Made by a program: the position numbers and the translations under genes. This document shows, in pieces, positions 32,421 to 39,083 of a DNA stretch of 39,083 nt (within the stretch, counting starts at the first letter, position 1; each line of letters opens with the position of its first letter). The notes beneath the pieces were generated by a model. That model worked only from the letters and a program-made list of their open reading frames with translations. It was not told the origin of the DNA and did no database searches. The stretch is from contig JAJFFS010000006.1 of the NCBI GenBank assembly GCA_021776515.1, forward strand, positions 1 to 39,083, read 5' to 3'. The DNA comes from Robiginitomaculum sp. (GTDB taxonomy: Bacteria; Pseudomonadota; Alphaproteobacteria; Caulobacterales; Maricaulaceae).

Positions 32421-33587
32421 ATGATTTATAAACGCGTATTATTGGCTGCAGCAGGGACCAGTGCACTTATGCTGGCAGCTTGTGGAACCACGCAAACAAC
32501 ATCCAGTTCTAGTAGCGAAGCCGTTCGGATTGCAGAACTGGAAGCTCAGTTGAATTCAGCGAATTCACAAAATGCTTCACTATCTTCGCAGGTTTCTACG
32601 TTGCAAACACAGGTAGATTCTTCCAGTTCAACTTCTGGTGATAGCATAGCGATTGCAGCTGGTTACCCCCCCAATGCACTGCCTGGCCAGTGCTTCTCGC
32701 GCATCCTTATTCCTGAGCTCACAGAAACCGTATCAGAACAGGTTATTGACCTGCCTGTGTCTTCTGAGCTTCGTATCGTCGCCGCAGAATATGTGTTTGA
32801 ACAAGAGCAAATTCTGGTGAAAGAAGCGACAACCAGGTACCATGTTATCCCGGCAACATATGAAACCATTACTGAACAGGTTTTGATTCAACCGGAAATG
32901 ACAATATCCAAAGTTATTGCCGCTGTTTATGAAGAATATGAAGAGCAGGTCTTGGTACGCCCGGCCTTTACAACCTGGAAACCAGGTGCAGGCTTAATCG
33001 GTGATGGTGGTTATCGCCACGGTGATGATGGCCGCCTCTATGCCCCGGATGGCTCTCTGGTTCAGACGATCATTCAACCTACAGGCGAAATTTTATGTAA
33101 GGTTGAAGTGCCACCAAAATATAAAACGGTGTCACGTAAACGTCTTGTTTCTGCTGAGCACACAGAAGACACTGTTGTGGCTGCAAAATACGAAACCGTA
33201 ACCAAACAGGTCATTGCAATTCCTCCTCGCGTAGAAGAAGAAGTTGTTGCTGCCGAATACTCTACTATTCGTGTACGCCGGGAAGTTTCGCCCGCACGGA
33301 CCGAGACCATTACCATTCCCGCAACTTACAAAACGATCGAAAAAATCAAGATCGTTAGTGGTGGAAATCTGGAATGGCGTGAAGTCATTTGCGATACTAA
33401 CTCAACACCTGAGCTAATTTCTCAAGTGCAGAGCTCGCTAACCAGCCGCGGATACAGCACTGGTCGTGTTGATGGCGTATTTGGAATGTCTACGCTGCAC
33501 GCCATGGAGAAATTCCAACGCGACAATGGTTACATTGTTGGACAGTTGACTATGGAAACCATGGATGCTCTTGGCGTCGCTCACTGA
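32421..33587 (+). CDS. Lipoprotein with 23-residue repeats and a peptidoglycan-binding domain, 388 aa
   Basis: ATG 32421 follows AGGGGAG and opens a lipoprotein signal (LMLAAC, Cys21). A serine- and glutamine-rich helix (about 30-66) comes next. Seven repeats follow, with tyrosines at 124, 147, 170, 234, 257, 280 and 303: exactly 23 residues apart within each cluster, split by a glycine-rich insertion near 188-212. The unit reads A-x-Y-x-T-(I/V)-x-x-x-V, alternating beta strands. Residues about 329-385 form a PG_binding_1 domain (LISQVQSSLTSRGYSTGRVD, FGMSTLHAMEKFQRDNG). The protein probably links the outer membrane to the cell wall. A rho-independent terminator follows the gene. The repeat family is unnamed to me. 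Confidence 0.85.
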   Translation: MIYKRVLLAAAGTSALMLAACGTTQTTSSSSSEAVRIAELEAQLNSANSQNASLSSQVSTLQTQVDSSSSTSGDSIAIAAGYPPNALPGQCFSRILIPELTETVSEQVIDLPVSSELRIVAAEYVFEQEQILVKEATTRYHVIPATYETITEQVLIQPEMTISKVIAAVYEEYEEQVLVRPAFTTWKPGAGLIGDGGYRHGDDGRLYAPDGSLVQTIIQPTGEILCKVEVPPKYKTVSRKRLVSAEHTEDTVVAAKYETVTKQVIAIPPRVEEEVVAAEYSTIRVRREVSPARTETITIPATYKTIEKIKIVSGGNLEWREVICDTNSTPELISQVQSSLTSRGYSTGRVDGVFGMSTLHAMEKFQRDNGYIVGQLTMETMDALGVAH

Positions 33588-33605
33588 TCGCTAATACAAT
33601 AAACC

Positions 33606-33639
33606 AAAAGCCCTCGCCATTCGGCGGGGGCTTTTTTTT
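33606..33639 (+). terminator. Rho-independent terminator of the lipoprotein gene
   Basis: GCCCTCGCC (33610-33618) and GGCGGGGGC (33623-33631) pair with one G·T, around loop ATTC, followed by eight T residues. It ends 20 bases before the convergent trmJ stop and may also serve that gene. Confidence 0.93.
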
Positions 33640-33658
33640 GTTTAAAAAAATATGTCGT

Positions 33659-34432
33659 TTAGCTCTGCTGTCCTCTTCCCTTTGCTAACGCCCGCACGAT
33701 GCCACGAAAGGTGCGCACCTCCTGCTCGGTTAACCTGGCCTTGATCAAGGCATTGCGGATATTTTGTCTCATAACCGGGTTCTTCTCCGGAGGGTAGAAA
33801 AACCTGGCATTTTCGAGCGCCTCTTCAAGGTGTTCAAACAATCCGATTTGCGCTTTCTTACTTGCAATTTTTGATGGCAAGGTTTGCTGGTTTTGTTCGC
33901 GGTCCAGACTTACTTGCCATTCATACGCTATAACAGCCACCGCTTGCGCCAGATTGAGAGAGCTGAAAAACTTGTCTACCGGATAGCTAATGATACCATC
34001 ACAGAGACTGACATCTTCGTTATTAAGCCCTGAGGATTCTGCACCAAAAAGCAATGCTACTTGCGAACCATTTTGTGTATGCGCTTTCAGCTCTGCGCAC
34101 CCCTCTACCGGACCATAAACATCTTTTTCCATATCACGAAGGCGAGCCGTTACGGCGAAACCCAGTGAACAGTCTGCTATGGCCTTGCCGACATTGGGAT
34201 ACACCCTTACCGGACCTGTATCCTTGATCGCTCCGGCGGACATAGTCTGTGCCTTTGGGTTAGGCCACCCATCGCGGGGGGCAACAAGACGAAGATCGTG
34301 CAATCCAAAATTAGCCATCACCCGCGCCGCAGCACCTATATTTTCACCCATTTGCGGGCGAACCAACACTATGGCTGGCTGTGGTTGGGGGGGAATTTGC
34401 ACGTTCACATCCTCGTATTTATCCAGAGTCAA
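33659..34432 (-). CDS. trmJ: tRNA (cytidine/uridine-2'-O-)-methyltransferase TrmJ
   Basis: TrmJ is a SPOUT-fold enzyme that 2'-O-methylates position 32 of several tRNAs using S-adenosylmethionine. The three SPOUT motifs are present: IVLVRPQMGENIGAAARVMANF at the start, VALLFGAESSGLNNEDVSLCD with the conserved GxExxGL, and SYPVDKFFSSLNLAQAVAVIAYE with the S-LN knot. The C-terminal 80 residues form the TrmJ-specific helical part, EHLEEALENARFFYPPEK, NIRNALIKARLTEQEVRTFR and GIVRAL. It is divergent from icd, with a 131-base gap that should hold both promoters. Confidence 0.93.
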   Translation of the reverse strand: MTLDKYEDVNVQIPPQPQPAIVLVRPQMGENIGAAARVMANFGLHDLRLVAPRDGWPNPKAQTMSAGAIKDTGPVRVYPNVGKAIADCSLGFAVTARLRDMEKDVYGPVEGCAELKAHTQNGSQVALLFGAESSGLNNEDVSLCDGIISYPVDKFFSSLNLAQAVAVIAYEWQVSLDREQNQQTLPSKIASKKAQIGLFEHLEEALENARFFYPPEKNPVMRQNIRNALIKARLTEQEVRTFRGIVRALAKGRGQQS

Positions 34433-34563
34433 ACACTATAACCTCTTTTCCCCAGCGAAAACCGGTGCTATCGCTTATTCAAAGCAATCTTGTAAACAGA
34501 ATGCAGTAAGCGAGAACGGAAACAGTTTCTCTCTTGCTTTGCAATAAAATGGGAAATGCACCT

Positions 34564-35784
34564 ATGTCAAAAATTAAAGTCGAAAACCCCGTCGTAGAAC
34601 TTGATGGGGATGAAATGACCCGCATCATGTGGGATATGATTAAAAACACTCTTATCCTTCCCTATCTGGATATTGACTTAAAATACTATGATCTTGGCAT
34701 AGAATCCCGCGATGATACGGATGATCAAATTACCATTGATTCTGCACTGGCCATTCGTAAATACGGCGTAGGCATCAAATGTGCGACCATCACTCCTGAC
34801 GAAGATCGCGTAGAAGAATTTGGCCTTAAGAAAATGTGGAAGTCTCCCAACGGGACAATCCGCAATATTCTGGGTGGTGTTATTTTTAGAGAACCGATTA
34901 TCTGCCGCAATGTTCCCCGTCTTGTTCCCGGTTGGACAAAGCCTATCGTCATTGGCCGTCACGCCTATGGCGACCAATACAGGGCCACTAATTTCCTCGT
35001 CCCTGGCAAGGGTAAGCTAAGCATGAAATGGGAAAGCGAAGACGGCAGTCAATCTATTGAAGAAGAGGTGTTTGACTTTGAAAGCGCCGGCGTTGCCATG
35101 GGCATGTATAATATTGATCCATCCATTCGTGATTTTGCGCGCTCCTCAATGAACTTTGCCTTGCAAAGAAAATGGCCGCTTTACCTTTCAACCAAAAACA
35201 CAATTTTGAAAGCCTATGATGGCCGTTTCAAAGACCTGTTTATGGAAGTTTATGAAGATGAATTCAAAGATCAGTTTGAAGCTGCCAATATTTGGTATGA
35301 ACACCGGCTGATTGACGACATGGTGGCCTGTGCAATGAAGTGGGCCGGCGGGTTTGTCTGGGCATGCAAAAATTATGATGGCGATGTGCAATCAGACACG
35401 GTTGCTCAAGGGTTTGGCTCACTTGGGCTGATGACATCAGTGCTATTATCTCCTGATGGAAAAACCATGGAAAGCGAAGCCGCACACGGCACCGTAACGC
35501 GCCATTACCGCGCCCACCAAAAAGGTGAAGCAACATCAACCAATTCCATTGCTTCAATATTTGCCTGGACACGTGGCCTTGCGCATCGTGGCAGGTTGGA
35601 CAGAACACCGGATGTCGTTGATTTTACAGAAACACTGGAAAATGTGGTGATAAATACCGTGGAAACAGGTCACATGACCAAAGACTTAGCGCTTTTGGTT
35701 GGTGACAAACAAAGCTGGCTGACCACAACAGGGTTTTTGGAAAAAGTAGCCGAGAACCTCGAAGCTGAAATGGCCAAGGCCTGA
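34564..35784 (+). CDS. icd: Isocitrate dehydrogenase (NADP-dependent)
   Basis: The enzyme oxidises isocitrate to 2-oxoglutarate in the TCA cycle. The start [20 protein letters not shown] and the pattern [20 protein letters not shown] followed by [13 protein letters not shown] match the eukaryote-like (subfamily II) NADP enzyme of about 405 residues, common in alphaproteobacteria. [34 protein letters not shown] with metal-binding aspartates nearby, and [20 protein letters not shown] with [15 protein letters not shown] complete the set. ATG 34564 is chosen over a frame opening ten codons earlier. The stop lies six bases from that of the convergent chemoreceptor gene. Confidence 0.98.
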   Translation: MSKIKVENPVVELDGDEMTRIMWDMIKNTLILPYLDIDLKYYDLGIESRDDTDDQITIDSALAIRKYGVGIKCATITPDEDRVEEFGLKKMWKSPNGTIRNILGGVIFREPIICRNVPRLVPGWTKPIVIGRHAYGDQYRATNFLVPGKGKLSMKWESEDGSQSIEEEVFDFESAGVAMGMYNIDPSIRDFARSSMNFALQRKWPLYLSTKNTILKAYDGRFKDLFMEVYEDEFKDQFEAANIWYEHRLIDDMVACAMKWAGGFVWACKNYDGDVQSDTVAQGFGSLGLMTSVLLSPDGKTMESEAAHGTVTRHYRAHQKGEATSTNSIASIFAWTRGLAHRGRLDRTPDVVDFTETLENVVINTVETGHMTKDLALLVGDKQSWLTTTGFLEKVAENLEAEMAKA

Positions 35785-35790
35785 GTTTAA

Positions 35791-37095
35791 TCAGGCAACA
35801 GAGCGGGCCTTGTCCAGATAATTATCAACTTGCTGGTCAAGCGCACTCGCATCTTCCTGTAGGGCGTGAGATGAGTCCGTTAGACCTTGGGCCACTTTTT
35901 TTGTCTCGTCTATAATAGCCGCAACTTCATTAGCCTTGCCGGCAACGGCCTTGGCACTTTCTGCAGCGCAACCAATATTGCGGCTGATTTCCTTGGTTAC
36001 GGCCTCTTGTTCTTCTACAGCAGCAGCAATAGCCCCAGAGACTTCATCCATGCCTGCTATGGCTTCACTGATTTTTGTTATGGCAGCAACCGCAGCATCT
36101 GTTTGCTCTTGAATGTTTCCAATTTGATTAGTGATCGATGCTGTTGCATCTGTGGTTTGCACTGCTAATTCCTTAACTTCTGCGGCTACGACAGAAAATC
36201 CGCGCCCCGCATCCCCCGCTCTGGCCGCCTCTATGGTGGCATTCAGGGCCAGCAAATTAGTTTGAGATGCAATATCCTGAATCATATCAATAACTTGGCC
36301 AATACCCAGAGCTGATTCTTTCAATCCTTCGATTGTTGTGCGAGCTTCCTGCGCTTGCCCTATGACAATCGTATTTGATTCAATCGCCCGGTTTGATTGC
36401 TGACCTATTTCATTGATTGCAGATGACAGTTCATCCGCTGCTGATGCAACGCTGGCTACATTTTCTGAAACGCCCTCTGCACTATCAGAAATTTTAAACA
36501 TGTGATTGCGCGAATCAGTCACACTTTCTGCCATAGCTTTAGCTGTGCCTTGTAAATTATCGGATGAACCGCTGACATTATTACTGACCGATTTGACGCT
36601 TGTTTCAAAAGTATCTGTCAATTCTTGAAATGATGAAAATTTTTCACTCATCGATGCAACGGCCTTATTAATGTCCTGAGAGCCTAACCGATAAACACCA
36701 AGCATTCCGCGTTCAATGACACGCCGGTGAAAACGCTCTTTGGCAACAACCTGCAAAGATGCCCGGGCTTCACGGACAAAAGCATCAGAAAGATCTAGGT
36801 GCTGGTTGATAAAACGTCCTAAAGTACCGATCAGCCCTCCGTCTTTAAGCATGACGACCCGTTCCTCAAAATCGCCTGTTGCTACGGCCTCCATTACAGT
36901 ACTGATCTGCTTAAGGTTTATGTGCAAGCGGCTCGTTTGCCATAAGGCAAACCCGACCATGCCAAATACCACAACTACGCCAATAGATTGCGACAGTTGA
37001 CTATTAAGCACAGACAGAACCAACATAGCGGCCAGTACACTTGCCGTTATAATTAAAGCAAAGCGTATTTTAGAGAGCGAAGATAAATTCATCAT
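35791..37095 (-). CDS. Methyl-accepting chemotaxis protein without a sensor domain
   Basis: Two closely spaced hydrophobic segments (about 11-30 and 36-52) form an inner-membrane hairpin with almost no periplasmic loop. They are followed by a HAMP-like stretch (about 58-112, [18 protein letters not shown]) and a long signalling coiled coil. The conserved hairpin tip is [20 protein letters not shown] and [18 protein letters not shown] at about 274-311, which binds CheA and CheW. At 434 residues it lacks any ligand domain. The PAS protein encoded just upstream, overlapping by 26 bases, likely supplies it, giving a two-polypeptide Aer-like receptor. The first or second ATG (37095 or 37092) may be used. 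Confidence 0.93.
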   Translation of the reverse strand: MMNLSSLSKIRFALIITASVLAAMLVLSVLNSQLSQSIGVVVVFGMVGFALWQTSRLHINLKQISTVMEAVATGDFEERVVMLKDGGLIGTLGRFINQHLDLSDAFVREARASLQVVAKERFHRRVIERGMLGVYRLGSQDINKAVASMSEKFSSFQELTDTFETSVKSVSNNVSGSSDNLQGTAKAMAESVTDSRNHMFKISDSAEGVSENVASVASAADELSSAINEIGQQSNRAIESNTIVIGQAQEARTTIEGLKESALGIGQVIDMIQDIASQTNLLALNATIEAARAGDAGRGFSVVAAEVKELAVQTTDATASITNQIGNIQEQTDAAVAAITKISEAIAGMDEVSGAIAAAVEEQEAVTKEISRNIGCAAESAKAVAGKANEVAAIIDETKKVAQGLTDSSHALQEDASALDQQVDNYLDKARSVA

Positions 37096-37657
37096 AACGC
37101 AAACCCTGTTCCTTCAATAAATTTCCGAGAAACGCCATAGAATTATCTAACCCATCCTTGCGGCTAGGCGCGCTGTTCTCAATTTTTGTAAGTTCTTGAT
37201 AAAGCCCTGTTGCTTTAGCCACTGCACTCTTGTCAGGTACACGACGATTAGAATGATACCCTACTATTCTACCACTTTTATCCATACTGGGTGTAACATG
37301 GGCAAACACCCAATAATGGTCTCCATTTGCCGCCATATTCAGTACATAAGCAAAAATTTCCTCACCACTTTCCAGTGTTTGCCACAGCAATTTAAAAACG
37401 GCGCGAGGCATATCAGGATGGCGTATTATAGAATGGGGCGCACCGATTGCTTCAAATTCCTGAAGTCCGGCAACGCGTAAAAAAACGTCATTGGCGTAGG
37501 TTATACGCCCTTTCAAATCAGTTTTTGAGACAATGAGCTCGTCTTGCCCAAAGGTACGTTCAACACCAGTTGGTTGAACCGTATTCATTAATTTCCCGCT
37601 TAAAGGGTTTTTGGCCTTGGTATAAAACCCCTTAAAGAGATCGCCAGTGTGTTTCAA
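37070..37657 (-). CDS. PAS-domain protein (Aer-like oxygen/redox sensor), 195 aa
   Basis: The PAS domain (about 38-135) contains [19 protein letters not shown], the motif [18 protein letters not shown], and [13 protein letters not shown]. The xxIRHPDMP and the tryptophan-rich YWV are hallmarks of Aer-type PAS domains that bind FAD (or heme in some relatives) and sense redox state. The C-terminal 45 residues are helical and could be the linker to the membrane receptor. In E. coli Aer the PAS and signalling parts are one chain; here they are two overlapping genes. ATG 37657 is preferred; M24 is an alternative. It is upstream of and co-directional with the chemoreceptor gene. Confidence 0.9.
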   Translation of the reverse strand: MKHTGDLFKGFYTKAKNPLSGKLMNTVQPTGVERTFGQDELIVSKTDLKGRITYANDVFLRVAGLQEFEAIGAPHSIIRHPDMPRAVFKLLWQTLESGEEIFAYVLNMAANGDHYWVFAHVTPSMDKSGRIVGYHSNRRVPDKSAVAKATGLYQELTKIENSAPSRKDGLDNSMAFLGNLLKEQGLRYDEFIFAL

Positions 37658-37757
37658 AACAATGCCCCAATAAAGTTGTCATTGCCTGCTAACTAACTCA
37701 CAAATCTTAATAATGCGCTTAATTTACGTCAATAACCATAAAATAACAGTGGGAACT

Positions 37758-39083
37758 TTAACCAGATATAGCGTCTTTAATTTTATCTATGGCCTCTTGC
37801 GCAGATGCACCATCAGGGCCACCGGCCTGTGCAAAATCTGGCCGACCGCCACCACCTTTTCCACCAAGTGCCGCGGCACCTATACGAACCAGATCAACCG
37901 CATTGAACGTGTCTGTTAAATCATCGCTGACGCCAACAGCTAACGCACCTTTCCCATCATTACTGGATGCAAATACAACAACACCGGAACCTAATTTACC
38001 TTTACTATCATCGACTAAAGCGCGCAAATCACGCGGCTGCACATCCTTGACTACTTTGCCGATAAAAGCGACGCCATTAATCACCTCACCGCTATTGTCT
38101 GTAGTCCCGTCTCCTCCCATAGCCACTTGTTTACGTAGGTCTGAAACTTCACGTTCAAATTTACGCCGTTCATCCAGCAATTGGGAAAGTCGCCCTGGCA
38201 AATTTTCTGGTCGGGTTTTAAGCAGATCGGCGGCCTTTTGGAGCGCCGCTTCTTCTTCGTGTACAAACACCAAGGCCCTGGCGCCGGTAACTGCTTCAAT
38301 ACGTCGCACCCCCGCAGCGACGCTAGTCTGCGCCGTTATTTTGATCAGACCAATATCTCCGGTGCTCCGCACATGAGTACCGCCGCATAATTCAATGGAA
38401 TAGGGCCGCTTATCATCGTTCATATCCCGCCCAAGCTTCAACACTCGAACCTTGTCGCCATATTTTTCGCCAAATAATGCCGTTGCCCCTTCCTCTATGG
38501 CCATTTCCGGGGTTGTTTCCCTGGTGATGGCTTGCACGTTCTGACGCACTATCGCATTGACCTCGTCCTCAATGCCCACCAGATCTGATGAGTTTAGCGG
38601 ACCTGCATGGGTGAAATCAAAACGCAGATAGTCCGGCCCCACAAACGAGCCTTTTTGCGCTACATGCTCACCAAGTCGGGTGCGCAAGGCGGCGTGTAAC
38701 AAATGCGTTGCCGAATGATTGGCGGCAATGGTTTTACGCCGGGCAGAATCCACCGTTAATGTCGCATCATCCTTCACAGCGATTTGGCCGCTCACAACCG
38801 CGCCTTGATGGATAAAATACCCCTTGGGAGATTTGATCGTATCTTCAATACAGACAACAGCACCGTTAGAAAATTCGATTGTTCCCGTGTCTCCGGTTTG
38901 CCCCCCGGATTCAGCATAAAAAGGCGTTTGATTGAAAATTAACTCAACCTTGTCGCCTTGTTGAGCGGATAGTGCAGTCTCTCCGCCTGTCGCCAAAAAC
39001 TGGAGACAGGCCGTAGTCATTTCGCTTTCATAACCAAGAAATACTGTGAGAGAAACAGCCTTATCTATGGCGCCTTCCCACTT
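37758..39083 (-). CDS. alaS: Alanyl-tRNA synthetase, C-terminal part (5' end beyond the window)
   Basis: The window's right edge cuts this gene; about 440 C-terminal residues remain and the frame stays open to 39083. Visible parts are the end of the catalytic/tRNA-binding portion (KAVSLTVFLGYESE), the beta-barrel domain with PFYAESGGQTGDTG, the editing domain with HSATHLLHAALR (HxxxH zinc site) and ELCGGTHVRSTGDIG (the C and H of the second half), and the DHHA1-type C-Ala domain (about 350-440) ending in GRPDFAQAGGPDGASAQEAI. The enzyme attaches alanine to tRNA-Ala and hydrolyses mischarged Ser- and Gly-tRNA. It is leftward, 100 bases from the PAS gene. Confidence 0.98.
   Translation of the reverse strand, partial: KWEGAIDKAVSLTVFLGYESEMTTACLQFLATGGETALSAQQGDKVELIFNQTPFYAESGGQTGDTGTIEFSNGAVVCIEDTIKSPKGYFIHQGAVVSGQIAVKDDATLTVDSARRKTIAANHSATHLLHAALRTRLGEHVAQKGSFVGPDYLRFDFTHAGPLNSSDLVGIEDEVNAIVRQNVQAITRETTPEMAIEEGATALFGEKYGDKVRVLKLGRDMNDDKRPYSIELCGGTHVRSTGDIGLIKITAQTSVAAGVRRIEAVTGARALVFVHEEEAALQKAADLLKTRPENLPGRLSQLLDERRKFEREVSDLRKQVAMGGDGTTDNSGEVINGVAFIGKVVKDVQPRDLRALVDDSKGKLGSGVVVFASSNDGKGALAVGVSDDLTDTFNAVDLVRIGAAALGGKGGGGRPDFAQAGGPDGASAQEAIDKIKDAISG

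Overview
The window reads as a chromosome segment of a Gram-negative alphaproteobacterium with moderate GC. The evidence is the block gpsA-tsaD / hemC-hemD-mitofilin-hemY, an alphaproteobacterial-style dnaX whose clamp-loader zinc cysteines are mostly missing, an NADP-dependent isocitrate dehydrogenase of the eukaryote-like type, and a perfect alphaproteobacterial LexA box (GTTC-N7-GTTC). Genus cannot be fixed from sequence alone.

Positions 1 to about 10,333 look like the right part of an integrated genetic island abutting a tRNA-Thr(CGT) gene (10317-10392, minus strand). From left to right it holds: the first 19 codons of a leftward gene (weakly integrase-like) with operator-like palindromes upstream; a secreted cysteine-containing protein; a small membrane protein; a leftward coiled-coil protein; a leftward protein built from five tandem HTH-like units; an AT-rich two-gene cassette encoding a GNAT-PIN-GNAT-ASCH/EVE-like multidomain protein and a separate ASCH protein; a 400-base non-coding stretch of repeated hairpins; a membrane protein, possibly N-terminally truncated; two low-complexity proteins; and an operon of a small acidic protein plus a large serine recombinase, preceded by an SOS box. 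The recombinase reading frame ends inside the antisense of the tRNA 3' end. No left attachment site was found, so the island probably continues beyond the left edge.

Positions 10,396-39,083 are ordinary chromosomal genes. Heme and envelope block: hemC, hemD, a mitofilin-like protein and hemY run leftward, divergent from tsaD-gpsA. Next come a CNT nucleoside transporter and a leftward four-gene MacA/ABC/FtsX/outer-membrane-factor export operon. The rightward set ffs (SRP RNA)-dnaX-ybaB-yebC follows. A leftward ureide-catabolism operon (allantoinase PuuE, OHCU decarboxylase, allantoicase) handles uric-acid breakdown products. Two adjacent thioredoxin-like secreted proteins and purB come next, then a repeat-containing lipoprotein with a peptidoglycan-binding domain, trmJ, icd, an Aer-like aerotaxis receptor split into a PAS protein and an MCP, and the C-terminal part of alaS at the right edge.

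The most unusual material is in the island: the GNAT-PIN-ASCH cassette with its adjacent repeated-hairpin region, the five-unit HTH-repeat protein, and the LexA-linked recombinase operon at the tRNA boundary.
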